Below, one piece after another: positions 1 through 8,772 of a stretch of 23,425 bases of DNA. Positions within the stretch are counted from its first letter, which is position 1. Every line of letters starts with the position of its first letter. Both the position numbers and the translations under genes were made by a program. Below the pieces are notes generated by a model, which saw only the letters and a list, made by a program, of their open reading frames with translations, had not been told where the DNA came from and searched no databases. This DNA is from Chara braunii (taxonomy: Eukaryota; Streptophyta; Charophyceae; Charales; Characeae): assembly GCA_003427395.1 (NCBI GenBank), contig BFEA01000095.1:757613-781037 (forward strand), read 5' to 3'.

Positions 1-300
1 GGGCGAGTACATACAGATATACGGGGCCTGATATGCCCTTTTCATTTCAGTGCAATTGCGAGCATTCATCTGGCCCGATAATTGAGGCGAATACATACAG
101 ATTTACGAGGCCTGATATGCCCTTTCCATTTCAGTGCAATTGCGAGCGTTAATCTGCCCTGATAAGCGGGACGGATACATGCGGATTTTCGGGCTAGATA
201 TGCCCGTTCTATTTTTCTTGACAAAATTCTAAGCATGAATCAGTTTTGAGAAGCGGGCGGTATACATGCGGGTCTGCGTCTGATATGCTCTTGTACCATT
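1..300. repeat. 84-bp tandem repeat, about 3.5 copies
   Basis: The block beginning near GCGARTACATACAGAT recurs at about 3, 87, 171 and 258. The ATACAT core lies at 91, 175 and 262, giving periods of 84 and 87 bases. The first two units are close copies, sharing GGCCTGATATGCCC and TTTCAGTGCAATTGCGAGC. The third and fourth are more diverged. No protein reading frame is preserved, so this is a satellite-like repeat that probably continues to the left of the window. Confidence 0.85.
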
Positions 301-324
301 CCTCATTATATTAACAACGAATCC

Positions 325-358
325 TCACACACACACACACACACACACACGCGCACAC
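325..358. repeat. (CA)n microsatellite
   Basis: A run of CA dinucleotides covers about 26 bases and ends in GCGCACAC. The open frames crossing it on both strands are composition artefacts. Confidence 0.95.
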
Positions 359-365
359 TCACAGA

Positions 366-520
366 GTGTGGGTGGTGAGACGGAAGAGGGAAAGACACAG
401 AGAGAGAGTGGTAACGGGAAGATGTGAACGAATGAGAGAAAGGAAGAGACTCGTGGAGAGAGAGAGAGAACACACAGTGACGGAGAAGAAACCGTGCAGT
501 AAGAGGGAAAAGGGCAAGGG
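366..520. repeat. Purine-rich (GA)-type low-complexity tract
   Basis: The + strand is dominated by G and A with repeated GAGAGA and GGAAG words. No gene is supported. The tract links the CA microsatellite to the 48-bp repeat on its right. Confidence 0.7.
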
Positions 521-559
521 AAATAGCGGGAGCAATGCTCGTCATCGAGTTACCAGTCT

Positions 560-790
560 GAAATCGTGCCGCTAGCGGAAGTGGTGCCCGCCAGTATACT
601 ATCAATCTTGTGACACCGTTGGTAGCGGGGACGGTACCACTCGGTGTGACCGATCATGTGATTCCACTGCTAACGGGAACATTATTACTCAATGCGATCT
701 ATCAGGTGATCCCGCTGCTGACAGGGGCGGTGTTCTTCCGCGAACTACTAATTGGGCAAATCTCGTTGTTGGCGGGTCGACTACTTCTCA
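560..790. repeat. Degenerate 48-51 bp tandem repeat, about 5 copies
   Basis: A motif resembling CCRCTGSTARCGGGRRC recurs with its core (tagcgg, taacgg, tgacag, tggcgg) at 573, 623, 671, 719 and 770, giving spacings of 50, 48, 48 and 51. Because 48 is a multiple of three, one frame gives a repetitive hydrophobic peptide with units like PLLTG. The absence of an ATG and the drifting spacing argue for non-coding repeat DNA. Confidence 0.65.
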
Positions 791-799
791 TCTGCAGAG

Positions 800-1155
800 C
801 AACTAACTGAGGCTGTTGTGGGCTACTCATGTACAACAAGCAATCAATCAAGCATTCCTGCCCTCGACGGGCCAGTTACTACACTTCCCTAGAACAGCCA
901 ACAAAGGTCGTTCATGAACTGAAAATCGGGTAATCCCTCTGTTAAGTAAGTCCAGCTACACTTGCTGAACAGGCAATCAAGGATACATCACCTATCAACT
1001 CAATCGAGGGTCAGGTTGGTCCACCTGGGAACTCTCATGAAACTTCGGTCAGGGGGAACGGGCTAGCACGAATACCCATTGCTGTTTTATTTATTTATTT
1101 GGTGTCAATTCTAATCAGCTATCTAGCGAAGGCGGGCGTGCAGTTCTTGTAAATT
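800..1155. other. No gene seen
   Basis: Mixed-composition DNA with stops in all frames. No motif, RNA gene or long open frame was recognised. It contains a short TTTA run near 1087-1100. Confidence 0.5.
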
Positions 1156-1159
1156 GTTC

Positions 1160-1345
1160 GATCAACCATACTCTCCCTTTTTGGCTGGGCGAGCGGCTTC
1201 TTCCCTTTTGACAGATCAGTCATACTCTGCCTATTGGAGTGCGAAATAGTTTCTGATCTATCGCCTCCCGCCTATTGGCTGATCAGACTGTTTCTATGTA
1301 TTGATAGATCAATCACTTCCTACCCATTATCGGAGCTAGTAGTTT
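1160..1345. repeat. Degenerate 41-54 bp repeat, about 4 units
   Basis: Units begin with GATCAA, GATCAG or GATCTA at 1160, 1214, 1255 and 1307. They share words like TCATACTCT and CCTATTGG at variable spacing. The repeat is old and diverged. This is a visual call without alignment. Confidence 0.4.
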
Positions 1346-1932
1346 TCGTTTAATGGCAGAATAAGGACCATTTTTGGCAGACCAGCGGTCGGGTATTCGC
1401 CATCTATTGGTGGGAATTCTTACAGGGCATTCAAAGAAGCGTAGTGTCCTAAGTGCCTGTGTCGAATTATTGCTCTCATCGCCATGCAATCTGACGGGGC
1501 TACAAGTTGGCGGTCTGAGTCAAAGTCGCTGCTTCCCTAGATTTCGAGATAATCAATTTTCTCTATTTTATTATTTATTATTATGAAATTACTTGTTTTC
1601 TTTTTTTTATGAATTACGAAGAAAAGAAGCTAAATCTGGGGACAACTCCGGGGAGCAAAGTTGTCCAAAATATTTTTCCCTACATTTTGAGATAATTGTC
1701 GGGAAAAACGGACGCTGTTTGGGTTAACAGCGGAATCAAACAGATAGAAAAAAAAAGCAAAAATAAAAAGATTTTTTTTTTTTTTTTTTTTTTTTCATTT
1801 AAAATTATAGGAAAAAAAATAAAAAGAAAGTAATTCGATAGAATTTCGTTTGGGACTAAAAAGAATTCGACAAAAAATTCTCTACGATGATCAGGGGTTT
1901 GTGGTGAGCGCGCGAACGCGTGCAAGAACCTA
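1346..1932. other. AT-rich stretch without a gene; 24-base poly-T
   Basis: No supported gene. A run of 24 T lies at 1772-1795, flanked by A-rich segments (1747-1770 and 1810-1830) that could pair with it. The open frames crossing this zone are low-complexity artefacts. The T run read from the other strand would look like a poly-A tail, but I found no retroposed sequence attached to it. Confidence 0.6.
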
Positions 1933-2002
1933 AAACCCTAATTAGGAAAACCCTAATTAGGGGAAACCCTAGTTGGGTGAAACCCTAACTAGTTGTTTAG
2001 GG
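1933..2002. repeat. Interstitial plant telomere-type (telobox) array
   Basis: AAACCCTA occurs at 1933-1940, 1948-1955, 1964-1971 and 1980-1987, spaced 15, 16 and 16 bases. The reverse form TTTAGGG lies at 1996-2002. TTTAGGG is the Arabidopsis-type telomere unit found in most green plants. The spacers are short AT- and G-containing words (ATTAGG, ATTAGGGG, GTTGGGTG), so this is a decayed or structured array, not a fresh telomere insertion. Teloboxes also occur as transcription-factor sites in plant promoters, but no gene follows here. Confidence 0.7.
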
Positions 2003-2185
2003 GGCGAATACAACACCAAGAATTATAGTAAACTGAATATCCCCAAGAGTTTGCAATTTTGTGTGCTTCCATAATTTTAAATATCTTATTGAAAAAAATT
2101 AGTAAAAATTAATTAAAAGGATAATTTTTTGTTTTTAATTGATTAAAAATTGTTTTACTCGCGTTTTCGATAATGGATTAAGAGA

Positions 2186-2240
2186 CGATTGTCCCAAACC
2201 TCATCCCCAGGTGGGGAGGGAAATTGCTGCCGAAAATTTC
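2186..2240 (+). repeat. Dispersed GC hairpin repeat, copy 1 (diverged)
   Basis: It contains CCTCATCCCCAGGTGGGGAGGG followed by GCTGCCGAAAATTTC when read across its centre. It matches the two better copies at 2371 and 3141 in order and spacing: CC-CATCCC, then G-rich arm, then TGCCGAAA, then T-rich. Confidence 0.6.
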
Positions 2241-2370
2241 CATATGTCCTACTTTTTCTTGATTTTTTTCGATTTAATTATTAAAAATCTTTTAAAAATC
2301 CAGTTAAAATATGAAAATTAACTTTTTAACATTCCTTATATTTTTACCCATCGGTAGCCTTTGTTGAGGG

Positions 2371-2424
2371 CGTCGCCCGAACCCCATCCCAACGGGGGGA
2401 GGCAAAATGGTGCCGAAATTTCTT
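2371..2424 (+). repeat. Dispersed GC hairpin repeat, copy 2
   Basis: The sequence runs CGCCCGAACCCCATCCC, AACGGGGGGAGG, then TGGTGCCGAAATTTC. The C-rich and G-rich arms can pair as a short hairpin around ATCCCAAC. It is nearly identical to copy 3. Confidence 0.75.
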
Positions 2425-2741
2425 AAAATCCACACAAATTGCCCCAATTACAAATAAATCAGGGCAACTAGGTACTAAGAAGAAAACCTACCCCTAATGA
2501 GGGTGGAATAAAAACAAAGATTATTTTCGATGTTTTGTTAATTTTTGTAAATTAAAATTGGTAAAATATAGGAAATTTTAGAAAGTGGTGGAAACAAAGC
2601 AGATAGACCAGCAGAGGATACCAAGGGTAACTAAACTAAGCCCTCTAGAGGTTGAGAGGGGTGAAAGTTTTTTTTTTGGACTCTTATTGAATTTTTGTGA
2701 ATTATTTTTTCAGAAAATTCAATAAAAATCCTTGGAAGGGC

Positions 2742-2787
2742 GTAGAGTACAAGGGGATTCCGAGTCGGACTCCCTCCGGCACTCTAC
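2742..2787. repeat. Nested inverted repeat
   Basis: Outer arms are GTAGAGT (2742-2748) and ACTCTAC (2781-2787). Inside is a second perfect pair, GAGTC (2762-2766) and GACTC (2768-2772), separated by one base. It could form a branched hairpin. No T-run follows, so I do not call it a terminator. Confidence 0.5.
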
Positions 2788-3140
2788 AAGTCATCCCTGA
2801 GTACTGAGGCATGTTACCCCAAATTTCCGGATTGTTTTTGAATTTTTACCTATTTTAAATCATTTAAATTCCTTAAAAATTAAAAATGGTCTGAAGAATT
2901 TCGGAAAGTGGAACCAGTTTGAACTTTTACACTTGTCTTAGCTATAGGTAGGCCTTGCGGGGCATTGGAGCGAGTGGGAGCTCTTGAAGCTGGGAACCCT
3001 CGAATTGTGCACGTGCCTACTATTCGAGGGAAGTCGAATAGAAGGCCGTTAGCTCAAGTCGAGATGGAGATTCTGCTTCATGGATATTCGGGTTATAGTA
3101 GGGGGCAGGTAGGACCCCTGTAGGCAGTATTTTCTCAGGG

Positions 3141-3195
3141 ATCGCCCCCCGAACCCCATCCCAACGGGGGGAGGCGGAGTGCTGCCGAAATTTTT
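3141..3195 (+). repeat. Dispersed GC hairpin repeat, copy 3
   Basis: It shares CCCGAACCCCATCCC, CAACGGGGGGAGGC and TGCCGAAATTT with copy 2, 770 bases away. It sits right before the start of the protein-module array. Confidence 0.75.
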
Positions 3196-3218
3196 CTAGG
3201 ATTATACCCCCTTTTCAG

Positions 3219-4286
3219 TTGTCACAAGGACTCCACGCACGCGAGGCTAGTCGGATGTTGCAAACCGAGGCCATAGAGATCTACGAGGCTAACCGCGCTT
3301 GGGACATAGAGCCCCCGGAGCTTATAGAAGGAGGATTGGTGGAGTTCACACTCCCATCCCGACCGACTACGTGGGACGACGGACAGATTAGTTGGAGATC
3401 TATCGCCTTATCTACGGGTGCTTGGTTGTGGCTGTATAGGGAGATCTAAAGCAGCCCCGGGAGAGGCTTAGTGAGGGGGTATCTGTACCTAGATTCAAAG
3501 GCGGCCAAAGGAGTCGTCTTGAGTCTCGCCACGTCAGAGCAGAGCGACATTTTTCGCGCAGCTGAGCGACTTTTGCAGACAGAGGTCGACGCTTTCCGTA
3601 CGAACGACGAGTAGGACCCTCTGACCCTGTTTCACAGGAGGCCACCCTAGCACGTTAGCGGAGAGCTAGTGATAGCGCGAGATGGATTTTTCCCTCACGC
3701 AGGGACTTGGTTGAGAGCGATCGTTCCAGCGTTCGTGGTGGACTCCGTCTTCGGCGGGATACGAGGTATAGTGGAGGCCTACCTCGAGGTTAGGGAGCTC
3801 GAGCGTCTTTCGAGAGGCGAGTTGGACACCCATTACATTTATTATTCCTTAGTGACAGCCGGACCTCGTTGGGGAGACGAGAGGGTCCAGCTCGTGGAGT
3901 TGATCCGTTCGATAGCACCACACGAGACTCTCTAGTGGGGGACCCCCTCATTCGCGTGGGACTTGCTGGACCAAGAGCTTCGAGCAGGACCTGAGTGTAT
4001 TAGGTGTATAGGCCTCCTCTTTTTGGACGATTCGTGGAGTTGGCGGAGTGACGAGATTAGGACACTAATACCTGAGTATCAATTGACTGACTATTATCAC
4101 TCCATAGATCTTCCACTGTACCGCATCGAGGACGAGTTCGACACTGAGGGGTGGGGCAGAGACGACGACGAGGGGGCTTGGGAGCCCGATTGGGTTGACT
4201 CCGAGAGCGAGAGTTCTGGCTTGAAGGAGGAGATTGACACCACCGACGCCCACTTTCCTAGGATAGGGGTTGCCGTTCGGACTTAG
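3219..4286 (+). pseudogene. Module array unit 1: A module, B module, acidic linker
   Basis: I do not recognise the family. One reading frame stays meaningful for about 355 codons with no frameshift but with stops at 3447 (TAA), 3612, 3648 and 3933 (TAG), before TAG at 4284. No ATG opens it. The A part (about 3340-3600) has FTLPSR, WRS, WLWLY and AERLLQTE motifs, matching unit 2 (FDLPAR, WRS, HLWLY, EREARAIL). The B part (about 3690-3935) has a P-AFVV...G motif and ELIRSIAP, matching unit 2 (P-VFVV, EFIRALTP). A tail rich in D, E and W (about 4120-4250) ends the unit. All internal stops could be former CAA or CAG codons. It may instead be an ordinary tandem gene family that a transposon invaded. 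Confidence 0.55.
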
Positions 4287-4430
4287 GAGGCAGTGTGCGG
4301 ACGGGGCTTGCTAGGAGTGGTGATTAAGAGGGAGCAATGATTGGCGTCGATCAGTAGTAGAGCGTGATTCGATGGTAGAGCAGGTCGATAGGGTGGAGCT
4401 CGCGATCGGCAGAGCTAGATGGCCTAGATA

Positions 4431-5484
4431 GTGGGGCCCGACGTGCTAGAGTTTGATCTACCGGCCAGGAGCGTAGCTGAGCCCGGGCTTCATTCCACTT
4501 GGAGATCGACACGATTGAGGCCAGACGTGCACCTGTGGTTATATGCGGTAGAGACATTTCAGCTGGATGTTCAGCACAGGCGAGCCTCAGGGACGACGAG
4601 TATTGAGGTTATAGGACATGTTTATTACTCGCACTCGGTGGGGGCCACTGCCTATTTAGAGGGTCTGGTGCATGGGTTTTGGCGCTGTGAGCGGGAGGCT
4701 AGGGCTATTCTATCCGGACAGGTAGATAGCGTCCGTGCTGATAGTGAGGGATTGCACTGTCCGATTAGGGAGACGAGGACGACCCTCCGGATCGGACCTC
4801 CGGATCGGAGGGGCTTTTGCGTTCCCCTCGGTGCGACTGCGAGTGAGGCTTCCCGTGTTTGTAGTGCAGGAGCTCTGGGGACTGACTCACATTGCTGAGA
4901 CCTACTCAGCTAGTCTTGAGTCAGACGGACTGAGGAGAGGGCTAGCAAATCGCGATTGGATTGCGTATGCTCAGTTCATCGGGGGGCCGTTTACCGGGGA
5001 GAGAGGACTCCAGCTCATTGAGTTTATACGGGCTCTAACGCCCTCAGGAGTGCAGGACTCCTTCTACCCGTGTCAGCCCTTAGAGTTCTGGCTAGCCTTG
5101 GAGAGAGAGACCCATAGACCGGTGGATTATCTGGAGGGTCTAGGCGTGCTCCTTAGTGAGACACCCGAGGAAAGGCCTGCCTCGCTTATTTCGCCTTGGG
5201 AGGTTGAGGAACACTAGCAGCGGGTATATTCAGAGAGGGAGGACCTTGGGTGGTACTTTGAGGACAGAGAGTGAGAGGCTGCAGATGATATAGAGCCTTG
5301 GGGAGATCGAGACCAGGGCAAGGGAGACCTAGTGATAGGGGATCGCCAGGAGCCGGTAGGTGGAGTAGCGCAGCTGAAGGACGGCTGGGGGCATCTCCCT
5401 CAGGTCGAGGGACAAGAGGCCATCCCTTGGGGGCGTGGAGACGAGGACGGAGACGAGGATATGCCGGATGCGAGCGACAATTAG
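4431..5484 (+). pseudogene. Module array unit 2: A module, B module, acidic linker (frameshifted)
   Basis: This is a diverged repeat of unit 1. The A part is open at 4431-about 4740 and reads LEFDLPAR, WRS, RLRPDVHLWLY and then W-CEREARAIL. Between about 4740 and 4800 the homology moves to the +1 frame. There the B part continues as LPVFVV, a tyrosine-rich centre and LQLIEFIRALTP, then the FW-LERETHR and GVLLSE motifs also seen in unit 1 (LLDQELR, GLLFLD). TAG at 5215 and TGA at 5272 interrupt a D/E/W-rich tail that ends at TAG 5482. The same frame as unit 1 continues through 4287-4430 with several stops. Function unknown. Confidence 0.55.
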
Positions 5485-5669
5485 AGGCAGGGCGTATCCG
5501 GGCGTAGTTTAGAGACGAGATCAGTGAGGAGACGGTTGGTAGACTCAGAGAGATAGCTTTAGACAGACGGGTGTTGTAGGGCGCACCTGTAGAGATGGCG
5601 GACAGAGACACACTGAGAGTGACTCTTTGCGTGTGACGAGATAGGACGGGGGGTTAGGAAGAAGAGGCG

Positions 5670-5960
5670 ATGGACGGTGTTGCACGCCGGATCAGACTCA
5701 TGACCGAGCATGCCCTAGAGATACGGAGAAGTCAAAGGTATATCGAGTATACCATCTACTTCCATGGAGGTGACGGAAGAGTGCACAACACCTACTCGAC
5801 TGTTTTGAGCCTGAGTGGTAGAGTTGTCTGAGAAGGTAGTGGCGTCGTAAGATCGAGCGCGTCGAAAGGACTAGAGTGGCACGGATTGAGCGCCGGCGTG
5901 TGGTGATGAGGAGCGATTCGGACGTGTGGTTGACGTATGTGTTGACATGAGGATCAGAGT
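5670..5960 (+). pseudogene. Partial module with a YIEYTIYFHGG motif
   Basis: An ATG-initiated frame of 53 codons (5670-5831) ends in TGA. Its centre, RYIEYTIYFHGGDGRVHN, resembles the strand-turn-strand part of other modules: LEVSYIYTGGRGRIE near 13625 and RQIYYSLHLSPYNGV near 7945. Another frame at about 5850-5950 then reads as an arginine-rich helix (IERVERTRVARIERRR) ending in TGA, which fits the helix following this motif elsewhere. It is probably the broken front half of unit 3. Confidence 0.45.
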
Positions 5961-5967
5961 CCCGTAG

Positions 5968-6672
5968 ATGAGAGACTTAATAGGACTAAGAGATGTTGCG
6001 CTGGGATATGATGTGCCACTTCCGGTGCGCTTAGAGGAAGGAGCTTGTGTGCCAATTCGACATTATGGCACTTGGCTGGCAGAAGGGGTTTTCTTGTGGA
6101 CAGTGATTATAGAGGACAGAGGATTCCCTCGACGAGTGAAGGGTATAGGACATCTTGTGCTTGATGAGGCGCAAGATATAGAGATAGGGCTGACGCTTGC
6201 AGGCGCTAGCAGAACCTGGTGGAAATATGAGGTCTTAGCAAAGGCGATAGTGAGACGATGACAGGCGCACATTGCTAGAGGTAGGCCTTTTACCACGCGA
6301 GTCGTGGTCAGTCCACCTCCACAGATTTACCATCTGATAGAGAGTTGGCGGATGGTCTTACCTAGGTTTGTTATAAATCAAACTTACGGGAGTGTGGACT
6401 TGAGGAAAGTGGTCGACCACACTCTGCACACGCTCTTGCTGCGACTAGAGCCTCGATTCCAAGAAGCATACTACGCAGCCTGCGTAAGGTGGGGACCTCC
6501 GGATAAGGAGATGCGGAGAGACTTGATCGACGCTACCTGTTGGGTAGATTGTCTGAGACCTGTAGATCTGATTCACTATTGTCGAAGGCGCGTAGAAGAC
6601 AAGTACGTCGGGCTGGAGGATATGAGATACTTAATTGTACATATCGAGCAGGAGGGATGCCAGGACGTATGA
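5968..6672 (+). pseudogene. Module array unit 3: A and B modules
   Basis: An ATG at 5968 opens a frame that continues to TGA at 6670, with a single internal TGA at 6259 (Arg CGA or Trp TGG by C-to-T or G-to-A). The A part shows GTWLAEGVFLW, GIGHL and W--YEVLAKAIV, matching unit 2 (VIGHV, EREARAIL). The B part shows LPRFVI--TYG, a helical centre and RWGPPDKE, matching the P-FVV--G and RWGDERVQL of unit 1. The acidic tail of units 1 and 2 is absent. The stop overlaps the next ATG in ATGA (6669-6672). Family unrecognised. Confidence 0.55.
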
Positions 6673-6938
6673 CTACAGGGGTTAATGTGAGCAGGCAATT
6701 CGTGAACGAGGATTCCACGATTACTGTCCTGCTCAGGGCTCACGTAGACGACAACCTAACAGAGTAGGAGAGTTTCATACAAGCCTTAAGATTTATTCGA
6801 GAGTACAGACCAGGAGTTCTCGAATGCGTAACCTTCTAGACCAAGATAACGTATGAGGTAATGGTATGGTCAGTCGGGTACTTACGCGCATAGTTGTTCT
6901 TCGATGAGATGGTAGCTAAAACTAGGAGTAGGATATGA
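6669..6938 (+). pseudogene. C module, copy 1
   Basis: The ATG at 6669 overlaps the stop of the preceding unit. The frame reads VSRQF, then a TVLLRAHVDDNLTE strand-turn, then FIREYRPGVLE, and ends at TGA 6936. It is broken by TAG at 6765, 6837 and 6891. It aligns without gaps to copy 2 at about 7126-7380 (VVSRQL, ILLRVSVDEELTD, VIREQRPGALK). At the three stops copy 2 has Ser, Gln and Glu, so not all are simple CAG-to-TAG changes. The paired copies show a short module of roughly 85-90 residues that was once translated. Function unknown. Confidence 0.6.
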
Positions 6939-6969
6939 CTACTCTGTCATAACAGAGCACGAGCAGCGA

Positions 6970-7380
6970 TTGTATCGATATAGACCTCGAGCTTCGTTAT
7001 CACTCCATTGGGATCACAGGGGATTTGAATCCTGGAGGAGTGTGAGCGAAAGGAACCCCCGAGTAGCTACTCGAGGAATTGAGACGAGCGATCGCTCATC
7101 CCTGCGACGTCTTCCCTATGCCCGGGTTGTTTCCAGGCAATTAGCATGTGATGACGAGACGCTACAGATCCTCTTGAGGGTGAGTGTAGACGAAGAGCTG
7201 ACGGACAGCGAGTTCAAAGAACTTGCTGAGGACGTCATACGAGAGCAGAGACCGGGAGCGTTGAAGGAATTGATAGCACAGAGTTGGGTGGTATGTGAGG
7301 TGATTATCTGTGTTAAAGGAAGAGTGCGATTAGAGATAGTTCGAGACGAGACCCCCACAGAAGCTCAAAGCAATATGTGA
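6970..7380 (+). pseudogene. Gag-like segment fused to C module copy 2
   Basis: A 136-codon open frame with no in-frame ATG near its 5' end; the frame is open further upstream to about 6937. Its first part reads SLSLHWDHRGFESWRSVSER and then NPR. The same pattern, SLRWDHR----WRSV--RNPR, occurs inside element I gag near 10455-10530. The second part is the C module (VVSRQL, ILLRVSVDEELTD, VIREQRPGALK). The mixture suggests that the array grew partly from gag sequence or recombined with it. TGA at 7378 ends it. It could be an exon-like or frameshift-accessed frame, but a relic is more likely. Confidence 0.5.
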
Positions 7381-7417
7381 TAACTGTTAGGAGAAGAAAA
7401 GAGATGGATCGCAGGAG

Positions 7418-7756
7418 ATGGAAGACCTAGAAGGAAGGGAAAAGAGAATAGAAGAGCGCATTATAAAACCACCGGCAGAACGGGTTAAGGAACTCAGCCT
7501 CAAAATTCAGGACTGCGGGCCCAACAAGGATAAGAGCGAGCTGCGCAAAATAGAAGGTGCGACGAAGGCCCTGGACAAATTTTTTATAAAGGAGAAAGAT
7601 TTCTTTAGGAGATGGAGGCTAAAATTTCTGGAGAGTGTCAAAAGAAGAAGTAATAGGAACGAGGGATCGCTTGAGTCTACAGGCAGGAAAGAAGAGCTAG
7701 CAGAGACTGCGGCGTCAGGAAGAAGGAAGGATGTTGAAGAGGATGACGAGGAATGA
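7418..7756 (+). CDS. Charged, coiled-coil-like ORF of unknown function
   Basis: ATG at 7418, 112 codons, stop TGA at 7754, no internal damage. The protein is dominated by K, R and E, with long helical stretches (RIEERIIKPPAERVKELSLK; a basic centre around FFRRWRLKFLESVKRR) and an acidic end (DVEEDDEE). This composition resembles a coiled-coil linker. An earlier ATG at 7404 opens only a short frame. It lies 37 bases after the C module and 9 bases before the next ATG, so it shares the tight packing of the array. No family recognised. Confidence 0.45.
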   Translation: MEDLEGREKRIEERIIKPPAERVKELSLKIQDCGPNKDKSELRKIEGATKALDKFFIKEKDFFRRWRLKFLESVKRRSNRNEGSLESTGRKEELAETAASGRRKDVEEDDEE

Positions 7757-7765
7757 GAAGGGAGA

Positions 7766-8176
7766 ATGAGCCTCGAGAGATATTCTATGCAAGTAGTAGG
7801 AAAGTTGGATGGGCCAACCGTTTGTGTGAGAATACAGTTGAAGCAACTAGAAAGGCTCACCGTGGTTAAATAAGTGGAGAGCACTAGGGAAGCAGTTCAA
7901 AAGGCACGGGTGACCGGGCTCTGGGTAGGGGAGGGGAGTGCACGACAAATCTACTATTCGTTGCACTTGTCCCCTTACAACGGAGTGACTTTGAGTAGAG
8001 TGTGGCGAGAGACTCATGTGAAAGCTGAGAGACTTCTAAAGAGTGAGGCGGAGGCGTCAGGGGACTTTGCAAAGGTCATAATAGAAAGCTCTGTTCTAAG
8101 AATTTACAAAGCACACAACCAAAACTGGAGTGAATTTCTTAGGACTTACCAGAGATTGAAGATTTTGGGGACATAG
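7766..8176 (+). pseudogene. A-like module with IYYSLHLS and AERLL motifs
   Basis: ATG at 7766 opens 35 codons (SLERYSMQVVGKLDGPTVCV) to TAA at 7871. The same frame then stays open to TAG at 8174. The second part reads RQIYYSLHLSPYNGVTLSR and then VKAERLLKSEAEA. This aligns with unit 1 around 3470-3590 (LYLDSKAAKGVVLS, AERLLQTEVDA). The first part resembles the start of the P family (ERC or ERY followed by a beta strand). The single TAA could be a former CAA. Near 8150 the likely continuation moves to the frame of the next entry. Confidence 0.5.
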
Positions 8177-8772
8177 ACAATTTTGAGACATTCTATCGGT
8201 ACTTGGAGGAGTCCGCGGAGAGGATTTTGATAGCTCTAGCCTTGGTAGCCATGGAGTGCTCGAAGTAGGTTATAGGGATGCGAGAAGGATGGACCATCTC
8301 TGAGCAAGAGTTATAGGCTAGGAGAGAGAGGTTTCTTATTGGTAACAGACCATCTCAAGAGAGATTTGCGACTATCTGCACTCTTTTGAGTTCGCTAGGA
8401 AAGAAAGAAGGAGTTCAGTATGAGGTAGAGAGATACAACTTTGTTGATAGCGGATGGGAGGAGATAAGGCTGTATGTGATGACCGTTCGGTTTATCCAAT
8501 TAGACGTATATGATGTGAGGGTCTACTTACCTGCGGAGAGAAGGATAGACCTTGTCTACGGGCGTTGTTGGGAGCGAGCAAAAGAGGTCGTGGAAGCTGA
8601 GCGAGATAGGTTACTAGCTCTAAGGAAAGACATTAACTGGAGCACACAGATAACGGTCTTTAAGGGACTTCCTAAACCCCCGACTCCGTATCAGATCGCG
8701 CAAGAAAGGAACTTAGATACTGTGATAGAACTCGCTTTGAGGCATCAAGCGATTGATGGCCAGAGGCGGTGA
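8155..8772 (+). pseudogene. P-family ORF of element I (P0)
   Basis: The frame runs from about 8155 to TGA 8770, with TAG at 8266 and 8314 and no ATG in the intact part. It reads IDNFETFYRYLEESAERIL and later RPSQERFATICTLL. From about 8400 the P-family signature appears: VQYEVERY, LYVMTVRFIQLDVYDVRVY, AERDRLLALRKDINWS, then a proline-rich segment and the terminal TVIELALR. The same order (IER, VARF--T--YD-R-Y, E---LR--GK-VTWS, P-SF, W-PILN--LR) defines the six ORFs at 14696-17381. It is the member nearest to element I gag. Family unrecognised. Confidence 0.6.

Larger units (their letters stand above)
2003..3210. other. AT-rich gene-free DNA with dispersed hairpin repeats
   Basis: No coding region is supported. 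The stretch alternates very AT-rich segments with short GC-rich hairpin copies, listed separately. Its right edge changes abruptly to GC-richer coding-like sequence near 3210. Confidence 0.6.

Noticed and set aside
306-605. Open frames on both strands over the CA and GA tracts
   Set aside because: Low-complexity repeats lack stops in several frames. The peptides are simple-sequence artefacts.
610-810. Hydrophobic repeat peptide encoded by the 48-base repeat
   Set aside because: It has no ATG, the repeat period drifts between 48 and 51, and the neighbouring units are not in the same frame.
2371-2424. Primer-binding site for element I (TGGTGCCGAAA)
   Set aside because: It begins TGG like many primer-binding sites, but it is part of a repeat present three times and does not match a tRNA end I can name.
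3205-3222. 3' splice site (CCCCCTTTTCAG) before the first module
   Set aside because: It looks like a pyrimidine tract plus CAG, but no matching donor or upstream exon can be recognised.
3219-6672. A variant genetic code with TAA/TAG read as glutamine
   Set aside because: Many stops in these frames are TAA/TAG at places that could be Gln, which is tempting because some green algae use that code. But TGA stops are also common, two C-module TAG codons face Ser and Glu, and P5, P6 and the ORF at 13485 end properly at TAG. Decay explains the data better.
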